From Mytilus trossulus (lineage: Eukaryota > Mollusca > Bivalvia > Mytilida > Mytilidae), in NCBI RefSeq assembly GCF_036588685.1, contig NC_086382.1:72079999-72143998 (forward strand): DNA of 64,000 nucleotides, in the 5' to 3' direction. The notes under the pieces were generated by a model. The model made no database searches. It was not told the DNA's origin and was given only the letters and a program-made list of their open reading frames with translations. Position numbers and translations under genes: made by a program. Below are positions 1 to 12,600 of the stretch, piece by piece (the stretch's first letter is position 1; each line of letters opens with the position of its first letter).

Positions 1-38
1 TCTTTTTTTGTTTTTTTAAAAACTTTTTTTAGATTCGA

Positions 39-83
39 GCGTCACTGATGAGTCTTTTGTAGACGAAACGCGCGTCTGTCATA
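39..83 (+). ncRNA. Hammerhead ribozyme motif, core intact
   Basis: Self-cleaving RNA motif. Seen in order: a stem I strand (GCGTCA, 39-44), the core CTGATGA (45-51), a perfect 4-bp stem II (GTCT/AGAC, 52-64, five-base loop), GAAA (65-68), a minimal GC stem III (CGCGCG, 69-74) and the cleavage triplet GTC, with the predicted cut after 76. The second stem I strand (TGTCAT) pairs poorly, so stem I is eroded and activity is doubtful. Hammerheads with very short stem III are known from metazoan retroelements, including those of bivalves. The sequence after it matches the second copy at 4779, which argues for one repeat family. Confidence 0.7.
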
Positions 84-1109
84 TATATAAGATTTAGTCC
101 TAGTATCTATGATGAGTTTATTTCCAATGTAAGAATATGTTTTTATTATACAAAAAAAATTATATATTGTACAATGTGCCAGAATTACTTTCACCAGAAG
201 TCCATTACTAGTGTATTAATGTACTTCTGCTTTCACTTATATTTGTCTACCTTATCCCAACACCATCTATGTCATGATTTGATACTGTTATATGTTGGTT
301 TATATGTATGCTGGATGTTTTGTCTATATATGTTTATAACTACATTTATGTTCCTCCAGTCCTACGTATTGCCTGTAAGAAAATGATTGAAAAAAATCAA
401 TTCCAAGCTGTATTATGAATGCTGTAAGTAAGATTTTCTTTTTTCCTTTTTCCAAAATCTAAATTTCTGTGATTTTTCTTTCTTTATTCTTTTATGTATC
501 TAATCTATTCCAATTTATGAACAATTCTCTATTGATAATGTATTAGTTGGATATATATTATAATTTATAAATGTACATATAACATATAAAATAAACTAAC
601 AAGTACTATCCAAATTATACTAACAAGTACCAACGGTTAACGAGGCCGGGATAAGGTATCGGAATATGATGTATCCCCTAACGTCAAAACTTTCAATAAA
701 GTATGATTTACCAACAAAAACAAAAGAAAACAAGATTAAATGTGAATCTCGTTCTTACTTTTGGGAATCAAATGTTGGCAGTGGTAGAAGATGCAATGAA
801 ATAGAGACATGTGATGAGTAAATAATATTATGCATATGAAACGAATTGATTTCAGATTGTGTTCCGACCGAATTGTGTGTCTGATTGTAATTAAATGTCA
901 GGAAAGGTGTAAATTATTTCCACCAAGCGATAGTATTTATTTATGACTAGATATTAAACCCATGATATAGTTACATACTATCAGCATACTCATCCATTGG
1001 AATTAATCTTTGCATAATTGATATTGAAATAATTAAAAGTTTGGAATCTATGTAACGAGACCCATCGCATCTTTTATATCTTTAATTTTTATAGTTTGTT
1101 TTTTTAATT
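84..1109. other. AT-rich stretch, nothing recognised
   Basis: No convincing exon, repeat family or RNA motif seen. The sequence just after the hammerhead (to about 130) continues that repeat family. Short open frames here have no splice or composition support. Confidence 0.4.
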
Positions 1110-1475
1110 GTACTGTTCCACCACTGTCCCAGGTTAGGGGAGGGTTGGGATCACGCAACATGTTTAACCCTGCCACATAATGAATGCATATGCCTGTTCC
1201 GTGTCAGGAGCCTGTAGTTCAGTGGTTGTCGTTTGTTTATTTGTTACATGTTTGTTATTCGTTCATTTTTTTGTATATGAATTAGGCCGTTAGTTTTCTT
1301 CGTTTGAATTATTTTACATTGTCATTTCGGGGCCTTTTATAGCTGACTATGCGGTATGGACTTTGCTCATTGTTGAAGGCCGTGTGGTGAACCATAATTG
1401 TTAATTTGTGTGTCATTTGGTCTGTTGTGGAGAGTTGTCTCATTGGCAATCATACCACATCTTCTGTTTTATATC
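1110..1475 (+). repeat. Interspersed repeat, families G and S joined
   Basis: Begins with the segment containing TTAGGGGAGGGTTGGGATC and ends with GAGTTGTCTCATTGGCAATC. The same arrangement is found reversed at 54880-55260, and the second half alone (family S) at 5481-5660 and 46188-46386 on the other strand. No coding capacity seen. Family G is defined here by the motif GCCTGTCCCAAGTCAGGAGC. Confidence 0.65.
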
Positions 1476-1520
1476 ATCAAATACTAGGATTAGGATTTTA
1501 GACGCCACACACGCGTTTTG
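1471..1520 (-). repeat. Hammerhead half-motif remnant
   Basis: On the minus strand the 3' half of the hammerhead reads AGAC, AAAA (mutated GAAA), CGCGTG, TG, TGGCGTC, followed by the family's usual AT-rich tail. The CTGATGA half is missing, so it cannot fold as an active ribozyme. Confidence 0.4.
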
Positions 1521-1744
1521 TCTTAACAATACTCTCAAATTACACTCCAAGCAAAGATGACAAAAGGTCCAATAAAGTAAGAAGTTACACGAGAGACAAT
1601 TGTTTGTTATGTATTGATATAACAAATACAAGAATATATAATATTAAGTTAAATATCATACGAACATAACATACATTGCGTCTACGTTTTTGACAATTAT
1701 GGTCGTGCATCAAGTAAAACTATTTTTTATTAAACATTTCTACA

Positions 1745-1895
1745 TTAGGAAATACCTGTACCACGTCAGGAATAGGACAGTTGTTTTCATATCGTTTGAT
1801 GTTTTTGAAGTTTTTATTTTGCCATTTGTTTGAATTCCCGTTTTGATTTTTTTCCTAGGAATTCGGTATTTTTGTCATTTTACCTATTTTACTTT
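1745..1895 (+). repeat. Interspersed repeat, family T
   Basis: Contains a diverged form of the family T marker (CCTGTACCAAGTCAGGAA and a GTTTGATGTGTTTGAGCTTT-like stretch, then ATTCGGTATTTTTGTCATTT). Other copies are at 7690, 23860, 25735, 38245, 42570 and 56590. Non-coding. Confidence 0.6.
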
Positions 1896-2324
1896 TAGTT
1901 TACCATCCATTATAATCAATACAAATGCTGCTAAGCTGTTAACTCACGAGAGTATCATCAGCTCGGTAATACATGCTTTATAACATTCTTTACCTACATT
2001 ATCCGTTTATAAATTCATAAATTATTAAGTAACCAAGATTCCAATTTCCCGCAGGCAAATTTGACCTTTAACAGTCATAAATCACATACCATTTGGGAGT
2101 AATACATCCGTGGCTTTCCATTCTTTTCTATTTGACATAGTGTATAAATAAATTCAATTCAGGTTTGAACAAAAGTATCAAAATGTATGATATACACTAA
2201 AGATATGAATGCAAAATGCTACAATCGATTTTATAATGCGGGAAAAAAATGAAATTTGTACATTTTTTAAAATTCACAAACTCTTTTGTAGTCAAAATTG
2301 TATTATCCCATAAAAGACATGTAT

Positions 2325-2605
2325 TATTTTTGCGCCTGTCCCAAGCCAGGAGCCTCTGGCCGTTGTTAGTCTTGTATGATTTTAAATTTTAGTAGTCTTG
2401 TGTACCATTTGGAGTTTAGTATGGCGTTCATTATCACTGAACTAGTATGCATTTTTGTTTAGGGGCCTGCTGAAGGATGCCTCCGGGTGCGGGCATTTCT
2501 CGCTGCATTGAAGACCTGTTGGTGACCTCCTGTTGTTATATGTTCTATGGTCAGGTGTTGTCTCTTTGCCATATTCCCCATTTCCATTCTCTATTTCATT
2601 ATGGA
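2325..2605 (+). repeat. Interspersed repeat, family G
   Basis: Carries the family G markers GCCTGTCCCAAGCCAGGAGC and GATGCCTCCGGGTGCGGGCA, ending near CCCCATTTCCATTCTC. Same segment at 7320, 19110, 26040(-), 44180(-), 47210(-) and 61080. An open frame across it on the minus strand is incidental. Confidence 0.75.
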
Positions 2606-4063
2606 TTTTTAAAATATTTTTAATAGTTATATATAATGCTTTTTTAACTATAAACTGAAGATTTAATGTAATTGCAAACAGGGGTTCAAAAAGTTTTATG
2701 TATTTTTGTTTCAATGCGAATTATTATTTTAACATTGAATTAATTAATGTTTTGACTGCTACATGTTTATATAAAAGAGCTTATATACTACTTCTATCCC
2801 ATCATGTCATGCTGTAACTCATAGATATATTTTGCTATCATTGATAGATCCTTATTGGTACAACATTAATACCACAATTTAGTATAGAAACAACATTAGC
2901 TTAAACTCAACTTAATATGCAAGTTATGCAAATTATAAAGCAGTTATTATACCGTAACTCCCTTGTTATAAGCAGAAATATGAAGCAAATATAACTTTAT
3001 GGAATCTGCAGTTTATTACTTTTGTATCGTAGCTATATTTTAATAGGTTTTTGGTAACAATAATAATTGTGGCCAGTGACAACGAATCCTTAAATTAAAA
3101 TAGTCTCTACAGTCATCATCATCAATATGACATTTAAAAAACCTATCTGTATGTTATTTCATCTTCACAATGTTTACTGTTGGTATGGCAGGTCTAACAG
3201 CATCGCTGTCTCGTTATGGTCGTTAATATAACTATGACATTAAAATGAAATTCATATTGTTGAGACGGAGTCTCTTAAATACAACATGAACACGTTAACA
3301 AAGGATGCATTATAATTTAATTGTTTAGGGAAAAAGGATTGGTAATTGTATTGTTCTTTGCAGGAGATATAACAGCTTCCACATTTATAATAACATTGTT
3401 TCAATACACCACATTGGGCTCCATATTTTTATTAATACCAATATCATTTTAAGAACCTTTTTAAAGATTTTTAAATCATTTAAATTCACCTTGAAACATG
3501 TATGCATGCTTACGCAACATGCATTTTGAATGATATGTGCCAGAAAGGCTAATTAAGCAAGTTGTATTGAAGCAAATGTTATGCATTCAAACTTTAAAAC
3601 CTTTTTAATAGTGACAGGGCTCCACATTTTGCAAACTCTCATTTTACGAGTAAATATAAAATACTAAAACAGAACATCATTAGAATCATTTGAAAGAATA
3701 AAACACAATGAAAACCTTACAATTGTCAAAAACTTTTGATTTTAATGAGTTGAATATTGTTAGAAGTTACCATGTGTGCAACTAACAGTTCTATGGTTAA
3801 TATGATACTCCTACGCAAATATAATTAAGACAACGCACAGGCAACTCCCTAAAATAACACTGAAAACCAAATGAATGATTTGAATAAAAATAACTTTCTA
3901 AAACCTGTATCTTTGAATAAAATGGGAAAACATTATTAAATAAAATGTAGAAGGCTCACTGAAATTGACACTTTTCAGTTATTGAAATACTTAATGTGTT
4001 ACACTATGTCTACAAATAAGAACCATCGTATGTTATTTTAGGTAGTCTGGCTACGGTTAACGT
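2606..4063. other. AT-rich stretch, nothing recognised
   Basis: No exon with paired splice sites, no repeat family and no RNA motif identified on either strand. Confidence 0.4.
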
Positions 4064-4210
4064 TCGTGTTGATTATTCTTTAGTTTTCTATGGTGTGTAC
4101 TATTGTTTGTCTATTTGTTTTCTTTTTCTTTTTTAGCCATGACTTTGTCAGTTTATTTTAGATTTATGAGTTTGACTGTCCCTTTAGTATCTTTCGTCCC
4201 TCTTTTACAT
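4064..4210 (+). mobile_element. 3' end of retroelement family R
   Basis: Matches the terminal non-coding part of family R: an ATTCTTTAGTTTTCTATG segment, an AGCCATGACTTTGTCAG segment, and the common 3' end ATCTTTCGTCCCTCTTTT. A severely 5'-truncated insertion, as expected for target-primed retrotransposition. Confidence 0.65.
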
Positions 4211-4405
4211 AAAATGCAGGTAAGCATGACCATCATATATTAGTAGAAAAGAATTAAAGGTGAAAAACTTTCTTCCATAATCTTTTCAAGCCCAATTAAA
4301 AGTATATATTATGCTTGATGATGTCATACTGAATTAGAATATAATCGGGATTTACATTACATCTTTCAGTTTAAATAAGTTTAAACTCCCGAAATGAACC
4401 GTATT

Positions 4406-4524
4406 GCATTAGTTGATACATTCGCTTCACATTAGTTGATACATTCGCTGTCGCTTCACATTAGTTGATACATTCGCTGTCGCTTCACATAAGTTGATAC
4501 ATTCGCTGTCGCTTCACATTAGTT
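4406..4524 (+). repeat. 29-bp tandem repeat, about four copies
   Basis: The unit CACATTAGTTGATACATTCG plus CTGTCGCTT starts at 4428, 4457, 4486 and 4515, exactly 29 bp apart. A shorter leading copy lacks six bases (GCTGTC). Near-perfect identity suggests recent expansion. Confidence 0.9.
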
Positions 4525-4778
4525 GTTGTTAATAAAATGAACATAATCTTTTATTAGCCTAAAATAATTCATTTACGCAGTATTAAAACGGAAATGAACG
4601 AATATTTGGTATAATTTGTTTTGATCGTATGATGATTAGACTACATTAGTCGACGTTATATCAATAATAAATCTAACAGTATACAGTCATGTCTCATACA
4701 ATCAACATTGTCATGTTTTAGATGCATGTTTGCAAAATCAGTTTTGAACATTGTTGTGGTTACAACAATTTTATCTGA

Positions 4779-4822
4779 GCGTCACTGATGAGTATTATGT
4801 AGACGCAACGCGCGTCTGGCGT
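4779..4822 (+). ncRNA. Hammerhead ribozyme motif, core mutated
   Basis: Same layout as the motif at 39: GCGTCA, CTGATGA (4785-4791), stem II, then GCAA instead of GAAA (4805-4808), CGCGCG, TC and TGGCGT. Here stem I still pairs over six positions (GCGTCA with TGGCGT, two wobbles), but the GAAA core is broken and stem II has a mismatch, so cleavage is not expected. The following ATTAAATTATAATTCTGGTT is the conserved family tail. Confidence 0.65.
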
Positions 4823-5317
4823 ATTAAATTATAATTCTGGTTCCTTTGATAACTTTTTTCAATGCTTGGAAGAAATATTATTTTCTCTGTTCGGAAATTA
4901 GTACTGTATACTAATGCCGAACAATCTCAGATTATCAGAATTTTCCTTTATATTTTTTGTTCTATACGTTATGGTGTAAACTAAATGTTTATTAGAATCA
5001 TTTGCTTTTGTTAATTTTACATCCTATAAACATTTTATTTTTGTTTTACGTGCAAATATGAATAAATGTTTGGGTCAAAACTTGTCAACTTTTCAAAATT
5101 ATTTAATCTGAGTCAACTTATCTGACATAAGGTTAGGAAGACCTGAACAGAGAGATTGTTGATCAGCATACATAATGTAAGTAAGCTCAACTTTGGTTGG
5201 TGTATTTTGAACTTTTGTATTTTGATGACTATGACTGATGAATTCAAAACCCGATTTACCATGACTCAATGCGATTAGTGTACTATCTACTACGGAAAAG
5301 AAGTGTACATGGAGATA

Positions 5318-5480
5318 CATAAAGGCAACAGAATACCGCTGTTCAAAAGTCTTAAATCGATTGAGAGAAAAAAAAATCTGGGCTATAAACCTAAATCGAG
5401 GAACACATCAACTATAAGAGGAAAACAACGAATCAACTTTACCGGAACACTAATGTGTAACAAAACACAAACGACATAGA
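5318..5480 (-). repeat. Interspersed repeat, family E
   Basis: Carries the family E end marker (on the minus strand, GAACAGCGGTATTCTGTTGC). Family E is the 3' part of the hammerhead-headed element annotated at 41636. The next 180 bases hold family S. Confidence 0.6.
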
Positions 5481-5660
5481 AAAATAGTTATAGGGAGATG
5501 TGGTATGAGTTTGAATGAGACAACTCTCCATCCAAGTAACAATTTATAAAAGTAAACCAGTATAGGTCAAAGTACGACCTTCAACACGGAGCCTTGGCTC
5601 ACACCGAACAGCAAGCTTTAAAGCGCCCAAAATTACTAGTATAAAACCATACATAGAAAC
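5481..5660 (-). repeat. Interspersed repeat, family S
   Basis: Closely resembles 46188-46386: GAGACAACTCTCCATCCAAG, CAAAGTACGACCTTCAACAC and AGCCTTGGCTCACACCGAAC. The copy at 46188 can be shown to be an insertion, so this unit is mobile. Confidence 0.7.
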
Positions 5661-6559
5661 GAACTATTAGATAACAACTGCCATATCTTAACTGTTTCAC
5701 TAAATGGTCATTATAACATCATTTGTATACACTACAAAAACAATAGACACTTGCGTCATGAAAGATTGTATAAGGTGTCTGGTTTCATATACAGAAGTGG
5801 TACCCATTGGGGAAACTATATTTTGACGAATTTTGTTGAAAATGTTTAGCTTTGCTCGATTTTAATTATTAATTGCTTAGATGAACCCACTTTGCCGTCG
5901 GAGTTTGTGACTATTAATCATTATTAATATATTAATATTGAATTTGATTTTTTCTTTTAAATTTGAAGTCCTTACTGCTGAAGCCCAAGTTTCACTTCGA
6001 CTCTCTTATCCTTCTATTAAAACAATTCAGTATGTGACCTTATAAATTTTTGTTTAAACTTCAAAGATCTAAATGAGAAGTTAACTACAAAATAAACTGA
6101 TGTGCAATCTTGAAAGATTGAAGGTTAATCTAGAGAATTCCAAGGGTAATTGTGACTTTGAATAATAAATAAACTGAGATAATCAGCAACAATTCATAGA
6201 ATTTAATTAGGCGATAATTTACTTATCATGAAATCATCTCCGATGGGCTGTCTATTGAATTATTGAAGTTCCGATGGTGATATTGTTTTTGCGTTAAGTC
6301 CTCAAACTTGTAAAACATACATAAATATTTCCTTTGCTTTAGTTCTCAAAGGATAATCCGTGTATTATTTGCCGTTAATGTTAGCAACCATATAGATCAA
6401 TATTCACCTTTTTGAAATCGATAGCGGTGAATTAAGCAATCGTCTGCCAGTATAGCAAATAGAAGAAGTACCTGACTGCTTATGGTCGTCAGTAGCAGAC
6501 GTACCGGAAGTCATGACACATGGAATAGCTTATAAGCGGGATTATGAATAAAAGAAAGA

Positions 6560-6623
6560 ATGAAGAAGTTTCGATACATTCTACTTTTTTTTGTTTTTAT
6601 TTTAGAATTATGCTTTGATTTAG
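6560..6623 (+). CDS. Exon 1: signal peptide
   Basis: Encodes MKKFRYILLFFVFILELCFD plus L and the first base of Gly. Two lysines and an arginine lead a hydrophobic core, a typical signal peptide. The donor at 6624 reads G|GTAAGT. A TTATAAGC stretch lies at 6529-6536, but it is too close to the ATG to be a sure TATA box. Confidence 0.65.
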
Positions 6624-9600
6624 GTAAGTTTTAAACGTTAATTTATCTTTAATTGAAATTTCAAGAACAATACTAAACTGTTACTTAAGTCAATTAGTTT
6701 TTATTCTTTTTTTAAAGTGTTATCATGATGTTATGCAATAAACGTAAATAAAACCAATGTTAATAATAAAAGAAAAATATATTTTTAAGTCCATATGCTT
6801 AAAAAACTCCATTCATGAATGATATATTGGTAAAGTTTGTAGAATCAAGTTTGGTAATTATGGTTCTTTGTTAGTTGAAATTAGCAGCACATTATAATTA
6901 ATACATTATAATATAAAGCTATTGGTGTCTTTTCATAACAAGAACAACAATGCGGGCAGATATTATTCAAACATGTAAACCAGATAGAAGCATACCAGTT
7001 TTAACATTTGTTTGTTTTTAAACATGGAAGTCATGAACACCTGTATTTTCAGAGAAATCTTCATCGTTCAGTATTTTTTTTTATTATTGACACAAATTTT
7101 GTTAGTTTTATTTGATTTGTTCTTTATAACTTATTGTTAAAAAATGAGAATAAACCAAAAATTGTAATTACTATTTTAATCATCTTCCATTATAAGTCAC
7201 AAGTAAGAATCAATTTCATTTTCGTCTATTTCATCTACATGAACAATCGGAAAGTTTGTGATATCTGGAACACATAGAATACATACATACATATTGTTAT
7301 GCGTTTACTTTTCTACATTGGCTATAGGTAAAGGGGATGGTTGATATCTCACAAACCTGTTTAACTCCGCCGCGTGTTTGCGCCTGTCCCAAGTCAGGAG
7401 CCTCTGGTCTTTGTTAGTCTTGTATTATTTTAATTTTAGTTTCTTGTTTACAATTTGGAAATTAGTATGGCGTTTATTATCAATGAACTAGTATATATTT
7501 GTTTAGGGGCCAGCTGAAGGACGCCTCCGGGTGCGGGAATTTCTCGCTACATTGAAGACATGTTGGTGACCTTCTGCTGTTGTTTTTTCTACGGTCGGGT
7601 TGTTGTCTCTTTGACACATTCCCCATTTCCATTCTCAATTTTATACATACATCAAAAGTCTATAGTCCTTCTGTGTTTCACTTAAAGGGGTAAAATCAGT
7701 GAATTAATGAATGTTAAAAATACTATTTGGATAATGAAAGTCTATATTCATTTGTCTGATATATTCGAGGTTTTGATTTTGCCATTGCTTAAGAACTTTC
7801 TGCTAAGAATTTTCCTCGGAGTTCGGTATTTCTGTTATTTTGCTGTTCATTACAAAGACATTTCATTGATGATTTTAGAATTTTATTCTTCAAATTAAAA
7901 TGTTTTTTTTTCTCCACTCAATAATATTTCGAACAATCTATTTGTATTACAATTCAAGATTTACAAGTTATTTTGGTAAATTATTCCGTAACTTAAAAGA
8001 CCCTAATATACTTTACCTCTATTGGAACTTTACCGTAAGCTTCTAATATACTAGAATCTGTGTATTGTGTGTTCATCTAAATATATATATATTTATATAT
8101 AAACGAGTCTAAATTGAAAACTACGTTCAAACCTAGTATGATTGCGTTGGATAAAAACCGCAATTTTTATACTTGTGCATGTAAAACAAGTTTCGTTGTA
8201 GAAAGGTCTAAAAACAGCACAAACAACATTTTCCAAAAGACCCAAAAAGTGAACAAGTATATTTAAACAAAACGCATTTGACTAAAAGGTCGAACAACTG
8301 ATGTTCTTTAACCCTGCTGACTGCCATTGGCGATTGCCAATTAAAATTGATCACAAGATGTAACAAAATGGATCTAAATATGAATGTAATACTAAACAGA
8401 AAAAAGTACAACTTGTGGCCACGATGTTATGCCACAAACATAGTACACCAGATCCGGATTTCGACAAATATCTATTTATATATATATTTAAAATGCCTAG
8501 AAAATCAACCTAACGATGTTAGAGTAGATTTGATACGTAACTTCCTCCCCGGCGCCGGGGCTGGAACCTGTACTTTTTTTCTAACTTCTACGACAACACC
8601 GCCTAGCATTGCTCAGAGACCTTATCCCCTCCTCTAACTCTAGCTTATAAAAATAAGCTTTCGTTTCGGAAAGTGTTACCTGCTTGTAGGAATTAAACAT
8701 GGATCTCTGATACAATACAAGAAGTATTTATTTTTAGTGTATAGAAATGATCATTTACTCATCTCTTCAGTATAAAAATATATATATATTTATTTATTTT
8801 TAGTTATTTTTTTGGGGATTTTTTTCATTGGGTTTTTATCTCAAAAGGTATGATAGTTTGTTTATTGTGTAAATAATTATTTATTTCTTTTTGTATTCAA
8901 AATCCTCATGTACATGGACGAAATAAATATTCATTCATTCATTTGCGCAAATTTAAAATTTAGGTTTGATGGCTTTAAGAATGGCTTTACGTCCGAGTGA
9001 AAAACTTGTTACTAATCTGCGTTATAAGATGAGTTTCAATCCTGAGTATGAACCAACGTTTTGACAATTGTGTTTAAAAATTGTATAAAAGGTATAATAA
9101 AAAAGTCTTAATTCGTGTTTATAAATCATTTATGTTTATGAAATTGAACGCATGGTCTTTGATAAAGAAAGGTTCGTATTCTCTGGAAAGGAAAACTCTT
9201 AATATTACAAACGTAGTCTGCAATACAACACGGTGCATGTATGTCTGTTTGTAATAGAAACAACCTACTAGTAAGTTCTTTGCTATTACTTGTACGACGG
9301 GAATTTAAGATCATAAACATGTAGATATAAAATTTGAAATTTTTAAATTTTTGGAACAGTGAATTGAATTTTGTCATTATTTTTTGTGTTTCACAAGAGA
9401 TGGGACAACGTTTTAATTGACACTATTCACTTGAAATAGTAGTATATAGTCAATTTACGTTCAGATGGCTTAATGAGTTGAATAAAACTGTTCGTTGTCA
9501 TTGTATAAAACACACTAGACAATTGCTGAAACGTTTTGTTCTCTCATTTTGAACAGCTGTCCATATTGTTTCCAGAAATTGAAACTCACGGCCTAAGAGG

Positions 9601-12600
9601 ACATAATATCAACTAAGTAGTCGGCATTTTTTGTTATCTATTTACAATTTAAACTATTATATCTTGTGTATTTTAAGTTATCGTCATTTTGAAATAAATT
9701 TGTTTGTAGACAATTTAATAATTAATGGCAAACATATCTCATTTTAAATAAATTTCGTGTTAACGTGCACTTGCAAATTGTTTGCTTATATTTAGAAAAT
9801 CCTCACCAACGTAAAAGCCGTATTATCAAACTTACAATTTCAGATATAATTCAATTATTAAAACCCATGTTCATTATGCATAGACCAAATCTTGAAGCTG
9901 TGTAACAAAAGCTTTTGAAAAGATTTGAAACGTTAAATAATGAAAAGGGATATGTAAAAAAAAACCTGTCCATATATAATTATATACAAGGAAACCTGAT
10001 TAAACCGAACCCTTAATAAACCGGAAACCTGTCTAATCCACACTTGTTCTGAAGACGAGTCATATCACATTTTATGCATTGTGAACCTTATTAAACCGAA
10101 TACCTGCCAAAACCGAAAAAAATCTCAACTCTCGAAAGGGTTCAGTTTAGTCAGGTTTTACTGTACATCAGAATTGCGTTTTAGAGTTGACTGTAAAATA
10201 TTTTGAAGTAAGGGAATATCTCTACTGGTTCAATACAAGTCAGACCATGAACAGTTTTTTTTTTATCTATTATTATGTATATCAATACCGTATCATTTTT
10301 TTCAAGGCAATAACTGGTTTAAACGAGTTACCATCAAATATACCAATACTAACATACCTGAATATTTGCAGTATCGATCAAAACGTTTCAAACTGTTATG
10401 ACAAAAGGATAAACTCATGTTATAGATGTCTGCAACAGACATTGGGAAAAAGTATTGAATAATGTCTCAATATGGAATTAACGTCAATTTGATTGTTTTG
10501 TGTAGAGCAAACATCCTCTTATAAAGTTAAGACATTGGTTATGTCAGCAACAGAAATAAAAAGGTATAATTGTCTCATATAATATTGAATATTATGGTCA
10601 ACTGAACGACAGGTATGATAAATAGACAAAAATAGATGAATTGTCTGTTTTAATCCTCTCAATGTCAAGTATGATAAATTCATTTGTTCTTGTACAAGTA
10701 GAAACAACAGGATTTTACATAAAAAAAATTATGTCAATATATAAAACAAGGCAAATTGTATCTATTGATACATAAATATTTTATTATTTTGCTTGATACT
10801 GCATTTGCTATTACTATGTTTACTTTAAAAAAAAAAACAAAGGAGAGATATAACAGTAGGGAATCAATACTGTCCCCAAATGATAAAAAATGTTACATAT
10901 TTTGTTATTTTTATTTTTTATTTCTTCCGAAGAGGAACAGTAAAAACAAAGAGCACGTCTTTGGTTTGTGAATATAATTATCGCGAATATTAGCAAATAA
11001 AATATTTGAGCTCTGTTTAACATCTATAACATCTTGCAAAAGACGGATCTCATATACTACAATATTTACTATTCCAAATTCAGAATTCGAGAAATCATTC
11101 GTTGTTTTTTCCATATGCAAGAGAGTGAATTATAATAAATAATATTTTATAAAAAAATCGAACAATTGACAAAGGGATAATAGCTTTTATTCTTTAAAAA
11201 AATATTAAAAAGAACAATACCATTTAAAAGCTTTAAAAAATAAAAGGACGTTTTGTCTAATGATTGTTTTATAGAAGGTAAATGACATCCAGTTATAGCC
11301 TTTTGTTTATCATTATCAAACACATTATTCAATACCCAGACACAAATTTCTATTCAGGTTGCATTTGTTTGAGTAAACTATCAGCTATATTATTTACATA
11401 CGTTGCCTTTGAATAAATGATTCATTTAAATAACATTAGATATTTGTGTATTTGTTTTGTGGTTCTTTTTAAGTTGGCAAAACATAGCATGATGACGATT
11501 TTTCATACGGCGTTTTAATTTATGCTTAAAGCTGACCATTAAAAATAGATATGATGTAATCTTACAAACAGAATATACGGATATACTATTATGAATCAAC
11601 AATTAAATGTGACTTATTTTCCTTTTTTTATTTTACAATATTCGAGCAGACCTTTTAAATGGTGAATATTTATTTAAGTTAATACGACATTTCAGGGTGT
11701 GGTGTTTCCTAGTCTATTTCCCGCCGTTATTCAAATTCTTGACAATTAATATTTGTATATTCCGAACGCATACTGAATGTTTAACGGAGGGGACCAACTT
11801 AGGTGTTTCCTAACATGATTTTCTTGAAAGCGGGACAAAAGATATCAGCGGGAAAACAGAAAACAGTATATAACCAAAGACACAATATAGAAAACTAAAG
11901 AATAAGCAAACATGACACCAACCGAACCCAGGGGTGATCTCGTGTTGCACCCATCATGTTTTTCATTTAAGTACAAACCGGGTAAATAGTCTTATTCTAG
12001 TTTAAACATATTGTATTTGCTGAATTAAAGCAAAATGGAATAGAAACAAGTAAATCATACTTATGAAGTCTTCTCCATATTACAATATAAAATTACAATA
12101 AAAGTATAATATAATGGAAATGCATATAAACAGTTTATTGAATATAATACTAGCTTTCATATGTATATAGAGGAGAGGAGAGGTAGAAAACAGAAAATAA
12201 AAGTTTGAAAAGTCATTTAACTGTGTGACGATAACGTGTGTACTGATGTTTTCGATGATGTTCCGTGCCAGTAACAATAACTCTCCATCAGGGAATAAGA
12301 AATATGTTTCGCCTTTTTATGAAATCATGAACATGTTTGAAAATTTGAATATTGTGTTCGTTCAAAAGTTCCAAGTGTCCGCTAATTATTAGTTTTGTAT
12401 CTAAAACAAAATTTTCGGATAGACAGTTAAGATTATTGAATTAAGTTTTTCTACATGATGTGCATTTTGGGCAATCGAAGAAGTAATGGTAAACATCCTC
12501 AATATCTGACCCAGAATGACAAGAAGCATCTTTTATAATATTAGCTCTAAATAGTTCATTGTTTAAGAATAAAGCGGATCATCGCAATTGCGTTAATGTA

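Noticed and set aside
5099..5320. 73-codon minus-strand frame next to family E
   Set aside because: Looks somewhat protein-like but has no splice site, start context or recognisable motif. Kept only as a note, since it borders a repeat and may be carried-along sequence.
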